A stretch of DNA of 34,410 nucleotides, from contig JAWXBI010000210.1 of the NCBI GenBank assembly GCA_034439915.1, positions 1-34,410 of the forward strand. Direction: 5' to 3'. Source of the DNA: JADJLQ01 sp034439915. Lineage in GTDB: Bacteria > Bacteroidota > Bacteroidia > Chitinophagales > Saprospiraceae. Shown piece by piece: positions 1 to 7,367 of this stretch (its first letter is position 1; each line of letters begins with the position of its first letter). The position numbers were made by a program, and so were the translations under genes. The notes below the pieces were generated by a model. That model was not told where the DNA came from. It saw nothing but the letters and a program-made list of their open reading frames with translations, and made no database searches.

Positions 1-1331
1 ATTAAATAGATTAATACCCCACCACCCAGTGCCACCAGAATCTTAGGAATTTCAAAAGGAACGGGATAAAATTTTTGTCCCCAGGCATACGTGATCACCG
101 TCATGCCGGCATAGCAGATTAACATGGACCAGGCTGTCCCCATATACCCATACCGAGGCACCAGCAGAATATTACCTACGACGGTCAGCCCCACTCCGAT
201 CAGTGCAGAATACAAACCATATCGCGTCCGATCAGTCAACCGATACCAATTGGAAACATTATAATAAATACCCAAAAATACATTTGCCATTAAAACGACC
301 GGCACGATGCCGATGGCATTTAAATACGCCGGGGTGCGAACAATCCAGGTTTTAAAAAAATCAAGATACAGGGTAATACTTACAAAACCAATCATCATAA
401 AATAGGTAAAATAGGTGGTGATCCTGGAGTAGTCGTTTTTAGCATTTTCCTGATGCATGTGCTTGAAAAAAAAGGGTTCAGCAGCATATCGGAAAGCCTG
501 AATAAATAAAGTGATAAAAACAGCAAATTTTACACAAGCATTGTATTCACCCATCAGGATTTGTTTTTCAACGATCGTGCCGGGAGCAAGCCAGCCCAAA
601 AACTGTCGGGTCATGGCATCATTAAAGACTCCGGCCAGGCCCACCACCAACAAGGGAAGTGAATACGAAATCATTTTACGAAATTCAATGATGTCCAATT
701 TAAACCCTTCCGCACCAAACTCCCTGGCCAGGAGCACCAGGGTAAAGACACTGGCAAAAAAATTAGCCAGAAAAACATAAGAGACCAACTGTTCTGCTTT
801 AAAAAAAGTATACCCCTGATATGGCAACCAAAGCAACAATACAACATTGAGGAGCACGTTGATGCCAATATTGACAAATTTTATAGCGACAAACCGTCGT
901 GGTTTTTTTTCCTGCCTCAGGCGGGCGAATGGCAATTCACAGATCGCATCCAGGGCTGTAATCCCCGCAGCCAGGCGGATCAGATGCCCATAACCTGCTA
1001 CTTGCAACCAGGTTGCAATCGGATTGGCCAGAATATAAATTAAAACGGAACCAGCAATGGAAATACCTACAATACCCGTTTTTGCTGTAGGATAGGCTTT
1101 CGACGAGGAGCCTGGTTGGGCATACCTGAAATAGGCGGTTTCCAACCTCATCGTATAAAATATAACCACCAGGGCAATCCATCCGTACAATTGCCCGATG
1201 ACACCGTAATCATTCCTTTCTTTGAAAACTGTGGTATGCAGCGGCACCAATATAAAGTTGACCATCCGGGCCAGAATACTGCTTATTCCATACAGCGCGG
1301 TTTCTCCGGCTAATTTTTTAATGACCGACAA
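1..1331 (-). CDS. Polysaccharide/lipopolysaccharide flippase (Wzx/MATE-like), 3' end outside window
   Basis: This gene runs leftwards out of the window; about 443 codons are visible without a stop. The translation is hydrophobic with about ten membrane segments and starts (M)SVIKKLAGETALYGISSI, the usual N-terminus of polysaccharide-biosynthesis flippases of the MOP superfamily, which move undecaprenyl-linked oligosaccharides across the inner membrane. Later stretches such as YGLYSALIGVGLTVVGNI and a positively charged cytoplasmic loop containing LRQEKKPRR fit the family. No ATG lies between the upstream in-frame stop and the conserved start, so I choose the TTG at 1329-1331, which puts the family's SVIKKLAGE motif directly after the initiator. 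It faces away from the dehydratase gene at 1438. The substrate cannot be read from the sequence. Confidence 0.85.
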   Translation of the reverse strand, partial: MSVIKKLAGETALYGISSILARMVNFILVPLHTTVFKERNDYGVIGQLYGWIALVVIFYTMRLETAYFRYAQPGSSSKAYPTAKTGIVGISIAGSVLIYILANPIATWLQVAGYGHLIRLAAGITALDAICELPFARLRQEKKPRRFVAIKFVNIGINVLLNVVLLLWLPYQGYTFFKAEQLVSYVFLANFFASVFTLVLLAREFGAEGFKLDIIEFRKMISYSLPLLVVGLAGVFNDAMTRQFLGWLAPGTIVEKQILMGEYNACVKFAVFITLFIQAFRYAAEPFFFKHMHQENAKNDYSRITTYFTYFMMIGFVSITLYLDFFKTWIVRTPAYLNAIGIVPVVLMANVFLGIYYNVSNWYRLTDRTRYGLYSALIGVGLTVVGNILLVPRYGYMGTAWSMLICYAGMTVITYAWGQKFYPVPFEIPKILVALGGGVLIYL

Positions 1332-1437
1332 CGAGAGGTTTTGTTTAATACAACAAATGTAGGGATTATGGATTCAAACCCGGAATTGATAAAATTTAAA
1401 AAATAGATTAACTTGATTCGAATATAAACACCTATAT

Positions 1438-1686
1438 ATGTGGAAAGAAGAAAACAATCGACTCGTGGCCAGTTTCAAATTTGCCAATTTTACACAGGCC
1501 TTTTCTTTCATGACGGAGGTTGCTTTTGTATGTGAACGAATGGACCATCACCCGGATTGGCAGAATGTGTATAACCAGGTGCATATCCACCTCTCAACCC
1601 ACTCGGAAGGCAACAAAGTGACCGACAAAGACCATCAACTGGCAGCAGAAATAGACAAAATCTATCTGCGAAGAAAAACTAAATGA
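1438..1686 (+). CDS. 4a-hydroxytetrahydrobiopterin dehydratase (pterin carbinolamine dehydratase)
   Basis: An 82-residue cytosolic protein of the PCD/DCoH family, which dehydrates the 4a-carbinolamine formed by aromatic amino acid hydroxylases; some homologues are linked to molybdopterin metabolism instead. The family signature is present: E33 four residues before H37-H38-P39, then W41, Y45, a later histidine H55, and an aspartate near D63-D65. The protein is shorter than the usual 95-110 residues because it lacks the N-terminal helix, a form common in Bacteroidota that begins MW-x-EEN. The stop is one base before the ATG of the amidohydrolase, so the two genes are probably co-translated. No phenylalanine hydroxylase is in the window to say which pterin pathway it serves. 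Confidence 0.9.
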   Translation: MWKEENNRLVASFKFANFTQAFSFMTEVAFVCERMDHHPDWQNVYNQVHIHLSTHSEGNKVTDKDHQLAAEIDKIYLRRKTK

Positions 1687-1687
1687 T

Positions 1688-3073
1688 ATGAATAAAATAT
1701 TGAGTTTTATAATTTGCCTTTTCGGAATAACCTCGGTTTGGTCCCAATCGGTGCTCTCAGTACCCCTTTCTTCCTCAGCTTTGGTGATTAAGGAGGTAAG
1801 TATCATCAGCCCAAAAACAAAAAGAGTCATCCCCGATCAGACCATCATCATCATCGACGGAAAAATAAATACAATTGCCCCTTCCGGAAAATTATCTATA
1901 CCTCCGGATGCCCAAATTATTGAGGGTAAAGGTAAATTTCTGATACCCGGAATAGCCGAGTTGCATGCCCATATTCCGGTGCCGGACTCGAGCAACGACC
2001 TGACAGCCCTGTCTCAGACTTTGTTTTTATACCTGAGCAACGGAGTGACCACCCTCCGGGGTATGCTCGGCCAGCCGTTTCATCTTAAAATAAATGAAAC
2101 TCTTGCGGCGAGATCCATGCGCAATATTCCGCGGATATATACCTCCAGCCCTTCGTTTAATGGCAATTCAGTACCCGATATTACTACAGCACAAAAACTG
2201 GTCCGGCAGTATAAAGCAGAAGGTTATCATTTTTTAAAAATACATCCTGGTATAAAAAAGGAAGTATATGATGGGCTGGCCCGCACAGCTAATGAAGTAG
2301 GCATTGCATTTGCAGGCCATATTCCGGTGGAAGTCGGTGTGACCCATGCTATTCAAGCGGGACAATTGACCGTTGATCACCTGGATGGATACATCGAGGC
2401 CCTGGCACCGCCGCTGGCCGACCTGACTCAAAACGGGTTTTTTGGATTCCATCTTACAGACAAAGCCGATATGGCCAAACTTAAAGGCCTGATCGACCTG
2501 ACCAAACAAAAAGGTACCTGGATTGTCCCTACCCAGAGTTTGTTTACCCGATGGTTTTCACCTACCGATCCCAACCAGATGATGCAGGAATTAGAACTCA
2601 GTTATATGCCTTCCAGGACACGCTTTGCATGGACCCAAAGTAAATCTAACCTCATTAAAAATCCCGAATACTCTGAAGCCAGGTTCAACCGATTTTTGGA
2701 TATCCGTAAAAAGATCCTGTTTGCTATGCATCAATCCAACGTCAATCTGTTGTTAGGTTCGGATGCACCTCAGGTGATGAATGTGCCCGGATTTTCTTTA
2801 CAACATGAAATGAAGTCCTGGGCTGATGCCGGTATTCCCAATTGGAAAATTTTACAAGCAGCTACTTCTGAAGTCGCGCGTTTTTTCAAAGCCGAACGCG
2901 AGTTTGGAGATGTGGCTCCAGGACTGGCCGCTGACCTGATTTTATTGAATGCTAATCCGGTAGAGGATATCAAACATATGCAGGCGATTTCCGGAGTCAT
3001 CAACAAGGGCATCTGGATGTCTAAGTCCCAAATTGATTCCGAATTAAAATTGATCTCCCAATCGAACCAATAA
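1688..3073 (+). CDS. Secreted metal-dependent amidohydrolase (imidazolonepropionase/prolidase-like)
   Basis: A 461-residue amidohydrolase-superfamily enzyme. Residues 1-20 form a signal peptide (hydrophobic FIICLFGITSVWS then Q), which implies a periplasmic location. The TIM-barrel metal site is recognisable: H93-A-H95 after strand 1, K184 in FLKIHP as the likely carboxylated bridging lysine, H211 in AGHIP, H231 in VDHLD, and D359 in GSDAP. The C-terminal GDVAPGLAADLILLNANP segment closes the small beta-sandwich domain typical of the family. Members of this secreted group hydrolyse peptide-like or cyclic amide bonds, but the substrate is not predictable here. It begins one base after the dehydratase stop. 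Confidence 0.88.
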   Translation: MNKILSFIICLFGITSVWSQSVLSVPLSSSALVIKEVSIISPKTKRVIPDQTIIIIDGKINTIAPSGKLSIPPDAQIIEGKGKFLIPGIAELHAHIPVPDSSNDLTALSQTLFLYLSNGVTTLRGMLGQPFHLKINETLAARSMRNIPRIYTSSPSFNGNSVPDITTAQKLVRQYKAEGYHFLKIHPGIKKEVYDGLARTANEVGIAFAGHIPVEVGVTHAIQAGQLTVDHLDGYIEALAPPLADLTQNGFFGFHLTDKADMAKLKGLIDLTKQKGTWIVPTQSLFTRWFSPTDPNQMMQELELSYMPSRTRFAWTQSKSNLIKNPEYSEARFNRFLDIRKKILFAMHQSNVNLLLGSDAPQVMNVPGFSLQHEMKSWADAGIPNWKILQAATSEVARFFKAEREFGDVAPGLAADLILLNANPVEDIKHMQAISGVINKGIWMSKSQIDSELKLISQSNQ

Positions 3074-3103
3074 AACAAAAAGGAGACAAATATTAATTAA
3101 CTT

Positions 3104-3148
3104 CAATTCGTAATTCGACTTAATTCTTAATTCTTAATTCCTAATTGT
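3104..3148. repeat. Imperfect heptanucleotide tandem repeat (TAATTCN)
   Basis: Six near-identical 7-base units can be read: CAATTCG, TAATTCG, then (after a 3-base ACT interruption) TAATTCT, TAATTCT, TAATTCC and TAATTGT. The array fills most of the leader between the amidohydrolase stop and the aquaporin ATG at 3151. A TTG inside the last unit could serve as a start but is better explained as part of the repeat. Confidence 0.85.
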
Positions 3149-3150
3149 CT

Positions 3151-3858
3151 ATGACCGCATTTTGGGCAGAATGTATTGGCACCGCTATATTGATCATCAT
3201 GGGCAATGGGGTGGTTGCCAATGTTTGTTTGCAACGCACTTATGGAAATCAATCCGGTTGGATAGTCATCACGTTTGGTTGGTCAATAGCCGTATTTATT
3301 GGTGTTTTGGTAGCTGCCCCCCATAGTGGCGCTCATCTTAATCCCGCCGTAAGCCTTGCTATGGCGATGCTGGGTAAAATCAGCTGGGGATTGGCCGTCA
3401 ATTATATGATCGCTCAACTGATGGGTGCTATGATCGGCGCAACGATGGTTTACCTTGTATACCGTGACCATTATAATGCCACCACCGATCGGGGAGCTAA
3501 GCTGGCAACCTTCTGCACAGCTCCCGCAATTAAAAACCCTATCAACAATTTGTTGATGGAAGCTGTTGGTACGTTTGTATTGATCTTTGCCGTCCTGCAC
3601 ATGGTATCCCCGGACTATAAACTGGGGGCCTTGGATGCATTGCCTGTGGCACTTACGGTATTGGGGATCGGTCTCAGCCTGGGTGGAGCCACTGGCTATG
3701 CTATAAACCCTGCGCGGGACTTAGGCCCCAGAATCATGCATGCTTTATTGCCGATCGCTGATAAAAAAGACAGTGAGTGGTCATACAGTTGGGTTCCAAT
3801 CCTTGGACCGGTATTGGGTGCGATCGCTTCAGCCGGACTCTATGGCCTTTTGCATTAA
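3151..3858 (+). CDS. MIP-family channel (aquaporin / glycerol facilitator)
   Basis: A 235-residue inner-membrane channel. Six transmembrane segments surround two half-helices carrying the pore motifs: HLNPAV in the first half and INPARD in the second. An aspartate directly after the second NPAR is the mark of glycerol-conducting (GlpF-type) members, so glycerol or a small polyol is a likely substrate in addition to water; this is family knowledge, not shown by the sequence. I take the ATG at 3151. A TTG at 3145 would add two residues but lies in the heptamer repeat. No glycerol kinase is adjacent. The gene converges with the Skp-like gene at 3930. Confidence 0.92.
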   Translation: MTAFWAECIGTAILIIMGNGVVANVCLQRTYGNQSGWIVITFGWSIAVFIGVLVAAPHSGAHLNPAVSLAMAMLGKISWGLAVNYMIAQLMGAMIGATMVYLVYRDHYNATTDRGAKLATFCTAPAIKNPINNLLMEAVGTFVLIFAVLHMVSPDYKLGALDALPVALTVLGIGLSLGGATGYAINPARDLGPRIMHALLPIADKKDSEWSYSWVPILGPVLGAIASAGLYGLLH

Positions 3859-3929
3859 CGCTATTCAGTGAAACGCACCAGCCTTCAGTAGCTATCGAGA
3901 CACGATGCTCCAAATACCATTTACTATCA

Positions 3930-4532
3930 CTATTTGACACTATCTGCCGGCATTCCGCCATCCTTACTATTTAAAATATTCAATACATCTCTGGTGATAT
4001 CATCCGCAGGATTGCCCAAAAGAATTTGACCTCCTTTGATATAACTGAAGATATAATGGTAACCTCTTTCAGATTTAAGTTTTTCCAGGGCACTGATTAA
4101 TACCTTTTGAAGGCGGTCATTAATGGCAGTGCCTTCATCTACAATTTCTTTGGCCAATTTATCCCTTTCCGCTATAAGGGTTTGTTGTTTGGCTCCCAAT
4201 CGCTGCTCCTGTTCTTGAATTTCTTTTGGGGTAAGTAACCCTCCCTGAATCCGTTGTTGAATAGTGTTCACTTCATTTTCCAATGCCCTGCCTTTGTTAC
4301 CGAGCCGGGTATCAATGTCCAGTTGTTTTCTGTCGAGCACATCTTTCTCTTTTCTGAACTGGGTATAATTTTCCAGCACCGAATCTGCATTGACATAAAC
4401 GATACGCAGACCCGATCCATCTGCTGCAACCGAAGCTTTCGTCCCCGTTCCCGTTTTGTCATAAACTTTAAAATATAAATTGGCCAGGGCGAGGGTCAAT
4501 ATGCCGACAATGATCCAGGGTAATGATTTCAT
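3930..4532 (-). CDS. OmpH/Skp family periplasmic chaperone-like protein
   Basis: A 200-residue protein with an N-terminal membrane anchor or uncleaved signal (about residues 5-20), then a short linker and the OmpH-like opening LRIVYVNADSVLENYTQF. The middle (roughly 60-150) is charged, Gln/Glu/Lys-rich and predicted coiled coil, containing KQLDIDTRLGNKGRALE and LTPKEIQEQEQRLGAKQQ. It ends with YHYIFSYIKGGQILLGNP, typical of Bacteroidota OmpH proteins, whose trimer holds unfolded outer-membrane proteins. Such a chaperone would serve the many beta-barrel proteins of this genome. It stands alone between convergent and divergent neighbours. Confidence 0.88.
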   Translation of the reverse strand: MKSLPWIIVGILTLALANLYFKVYDKTGTGTKASVAADGSGLRIVYVNADSVLENYTQFRKEKDVLDRKQLDIDTRLGNKGRALENEVNTIQQRIQGGLLTPKEIQEQEQRLGAKQQTLIAERDKLAKEIVDEGTAINDRLQKVLISALEKLKSERGYHYIFSYIKGGQILLGNPADDITRDVLNILNSKDGGMPADSVK

Positions 4533-4587
4533 GAATTTTTTTTAATTAAATTGCGACAAAGGTAATACAATCGACCAAAAACCATTC

Positions 4588-5628
4588 ATGGATAAACAGA
4601 AGGGTGAGCCTCTCCTGACTTTTACTGCTAAAGGGATCTACTGCCCCCGGGCCGATGTCTATATTGACCCTCATAAACCTGTGAGCCGTGCTTTGATTAC
4701 CCATGGACACAGTGATCATGCTATCCTCGGGCACCGATATTATCTATGCACGGCCCTCACGGCGGCTATCCTGAAATACCGGTTGGGTAGTTTTATACAG
4801 ATTCAAACGGTCGAATACGCCCAACCTGTCCTGATCAATCAGGTAAGATTCAGTTTTCATCCGGCCGGTCATATTCCCGGATCAGCACAAATCAGGGTGA
4901 GTTACCTGGATGAAATCTGGGTAGTTACCGGTGATTACAAAACAGAGGTGGATGAAATCTGTGAAGCTTATGAATTGATCCCATGCCATACCCTGATCAC
5001 GGAAACCACTTTTGCTTTGCCTGTTTACCAGTGGAAACCTCAAAAACAAATTATTCGCGAAATTCTCGAATGGTATAACTACAACCTGAATTCCGGTCAG
5101 ACGACGGTTCTGCTGGCCTATGCCCTCGGCAAGTCCCAACGCCTGATACATCATATTCCTGCAGATATCCCGGTCTATACCCATGGGTCTGTGGAGCAGA
5201 CTACGGAGGTGCTCAGAAAGGCGGGACTTGGGTTACGTCCCACGATACCGGTGTCCTCCAGGGTCAGCAAAAAAGAAATCCAGAAAGGAATAACCATTGC
5301 TCCTTCTTCCGTCTTAAACAGTCTCTGGATCAGGAGCCTGGTCAATCCTGTCACCGCGACGATTTCCGGGTGGATGGCCCTGATAAATAATCGCAAAAAG
5401 CAAGCCGCTGATCATGGTTTTACTTTATCTGATCATGTAGATTGGCCCTCATTAAATGAGGTAATAAAACAATCGGGGACACAAAAAGTATTTGCTACCC
5501 ATGGATACACCTCCTTGTACGTCGACTGGCTTTGCTCCAGGGGATACGATGCCGAAATCGTCAGCAGCGCTAAGCAGCCAGCAACCATCAAGGCTCCCGA
5601 AACCATTCCTTTTGAAGAAGAAGATTGA
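4588..5628 (+). CDS. Ligase-associated DNA exonuclease (metallo-beta-lactamase fold)
   Basis: A 346-residue protein of the beta-CASP/MBL family that sits beside ATP-dependent DNA ligases in many bacteria. The metal-binding residues are intact: H39-G-H41-S-D43-H44, then H95 in HPAGHIPGSAQ and D116 in TGDYK. TETTFALPVY and the later LSDHVDW and FATHGY segments are also typical. Family members are proposed nucleases in a DNA-repair set with a ligase, an Lhr-type helicase and the phosphoesterase PdeM. The next gene, seven codons' distance or less away, is the ligase homologue; helicase and PdeM are not in the window. The catalytic core looks functional, unlike its partner's. Confidence 0.9.
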   Translation: MDKQKGEPLLTFTAKGIYCPRADVYIDPHKPVSRALITHGHSDHAILGHRYYLCTALTAAILKYRLGSFIQIQTVEYAQPVLINQVRFSFHPAGHIPGSAQIRVSYLDEIWVVTGDYKTEVDEICEAYELIPCHTLITETTFALPVYQWKPQKQIIREILEWYNYNLNSGQTTVLLAYALGKSQRLIHHIPADIPVYTHGSVEQTTEVLRKAGLGLRPTIPVSSRVSKKEIQKGITIAPSSVLNSLWIRSLVNPVTATISGWMALINNRKKQAADHGFTLSDHVDWPSLNEVIKQSGTQKVFATHGYTSLYVDWLCSRGYDAEIVSSAKQPATIKAPETIPFEEED

Positions 5629-5634
5629 ACGGGT

Positions 5635-7155
5635 ATGCTGAATGAATTTGCAAAAGTATACCTGGCTACCTTATCCGGCAAAGATCCGTCGATCAGGGCT
5701 GCCGCTCTTAAATCATATCTGGATCAGGCCCAGGAAGATGATAAACGAATGGCTATACACCTATTAAACGGGTATAAATCCATTGTACAGGTCAAAAGGA
5801 CAGATCTGACTCAATGGTTGTTGGAATATAAAGATTTGCCCGATTGGTTGATTAAAGAAAGTCATACTGTCACCCGTGATTGGGCCGAAACCTTTGCTTT
5901 GATTGTTGGCAATCCGGATATCCGGACCTCAGGATTAACCCTCCATGAGTTGGTGTCTCAGTTGTCGGAGCCTAAGACCTTAAAAAAAGAACTCAGACAT
6001 TGGGTGGAATCGATGTGGTCTACATTGTCCCCTGAAGAACTTCTTTTATTCCACAAACTGATTTTAGGAAGTTTTAAAGCGATTAAAGAAAAAAACTTTC
6101 TGGCTGTTTTTTTGACTGCGTATTATCAGGCAGACCTCCCTTTAATCACCTTGAGGTTAAATCGACCAACAGATCGGAGGGAATCGTTTTCTTCATTGAT
6201 TGATCCAGATTGGGATACCAGTGAACTGGCTGCCAAACCGTATACCTTTAACCAACCGCAACTTCACAAACCTGAACTCCAGGTGCTGGGGACTGCCGGA
6301 GAGTGGTATGGCGAACCATTTTTATCCGGGCAACGCGTTCAGCTGATCCACCGAAATCAGGATTTTTACGTGTGGACACCCGATTTAATTTTATTGGCTT
6401 CACCTCCTTTGCCACTTATCCGATGGTTGCAGTCCCTTCCTGCCGGGATCGTATTGGATGGGGTTATTCAAAGATATATAGATCCCTCCGTTTCAGAAAC
6501 TGGGTTATCAAAATCCCATCATGAAGACCGTTTCATCGCCCTGGATATCCTGGAATGGGAGTTTATGGACTTAAGGGATACCCCCCTTCTTCTTCGCAAA
6601 CAGCTCCTCCGAAAAATCGGCCTGGAAATAAAAGAACCCTCCATAAGTCTGGTTTTCCATCAGGATATAGAGGAATGGGATCATATTAAACCTGATTTTT
6701 ATCCCGATGGTTGGGTATTAAAAAGAAAAGATGGTTTATACCATCCTGAAGTCAATCGCTGGTGGCGTTTTAAATCCCTAAAAAAACAACTATATACCAT
6801 CCTGATGTACACCGAAGCGCTACCCCGTCAAAACCACACCTACCTTTGTACTTTTGGCATTTACAACGATAAACAGGAATTAATCCCTATAATTAAACTC
6901 TCTTCTGATCAACTGGGTGAAGCCCAAATGACCCAATTGCATTATTGGATCCAGAATAATGTCATCCAGAAATTTGGGCCGGTGCGCGTCGTCAGGCCAC
7001 AACAGGTTTTTTTAGTTGACTTTGATAAATCGATAAAAAATCAACGGTTAAAATCAGGGTATACACTCAAAAATGCACAGATTAAAAAATGGGAAACCAA
7101 ACCAGGTCCTGTACATAAAATTGGTTTGTTGGAAACATTAAAAGACCAAAATTGA
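5635..7155 (+). CDS. Divergent ATP-dependent DNA ligase homologue, probably catalytically inactive
   Basis: The 506-residue protein aligns end to end with the ligase-associated ATP-dependent DNA ligases (N-terminal DNA-binding domain about 1-200, adenylation domain 200-385, OB-fold 385-500). The catalytic motifs have decayed. Motif I, normally EWKWDGIR, reads EWYGEPFLSGQR (223-234), with no lysine anywhere between K212 and K293. Motif III LDGE is LDGV (274-277). Motif IV keeps DGWVLKRK (358-365) and motif V reads WWRFK (376-380). The C-terminus still has family landmarks (FGPVRVVRP, LKSGYTLKNAQIKKW). The frame is open throughout and codon use is ordinary, so it is an expressed, altered protein and not a frameshifted gene. 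It may act as a DNA-binding partner of the exonuclease. Confidence 0.8.
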   Translation: MLNEFAKVYLATLSGKDPSIRAAALKSYLDQAQEDDKRMAIHLLNGYKSIVQVKRTDLTQWLLEYKDLPDWLIKESHTVTRDWAETFALIVGNPDIRTSGLTLHELVSQLSEPKTLKKELRHWVESMWSTLSPEELLLFHKLILGSFKAIKEKNFLAVFLTAYYQADLPLITLRLNRPTDRRESFSSLIDPDWDTSELAAKPYTFNQPQLHKPELQVLGTAGEWYGEPFLSGQRVQLIHRNQDFYVWTPDLILLASPPLPLIRWLQSLPAGIVLDGVIQRYIDPSVSETGLSKSHHEDRFIALDILEWEFMDLRDTPLLLRKQLLRKIGLEIKEPSISLVFHQDIEEWDHIKPDFYPDGWVLKRKDGLYHPEVNRWWRFKSLKKQLYTILMYTEALPRQNHTYLCTFGIYNDKQELIPIIKLSSDQLGEAQMTQLHYWIQNNVIQKFGPVRVVRPQQVFLVDFDKSIKNQRLKSGYTLKNAQIKKWETKPGPVHKIGLLETLKDQN

Positions 7156-7367
7156 ATTTCATTACTTTCCCGGTTAAGAATCAAAAGCTATATTTAAAAA
7201 AATATAATATATAACACACTTGATTTTAGTGTACATAACTTTAATTCTTTGATAATTCTGTTGATCGAAGAATCCATTCCATTGATCTACAAATATCGGG
7301 ATATGGTATAGTATAACGCCCGGCAAGCTCAGAATCACTCAATTTTGTGCCTTCAGATCAATTAAAT

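Noticed and set aside
3145..3150. TTG at 3145 as the aquaporin start
   Set aside because: The TTG is part of the last heptamer repeat unit, and the ATG at 3151 gives the normal N-terminus.
6301..6340. Frameshift as the cause of the missing ligase motif I
   Set aside because: I read all three frames around this site; none restores a KxDG motif and the frame stays open on both sides with family landmarks.
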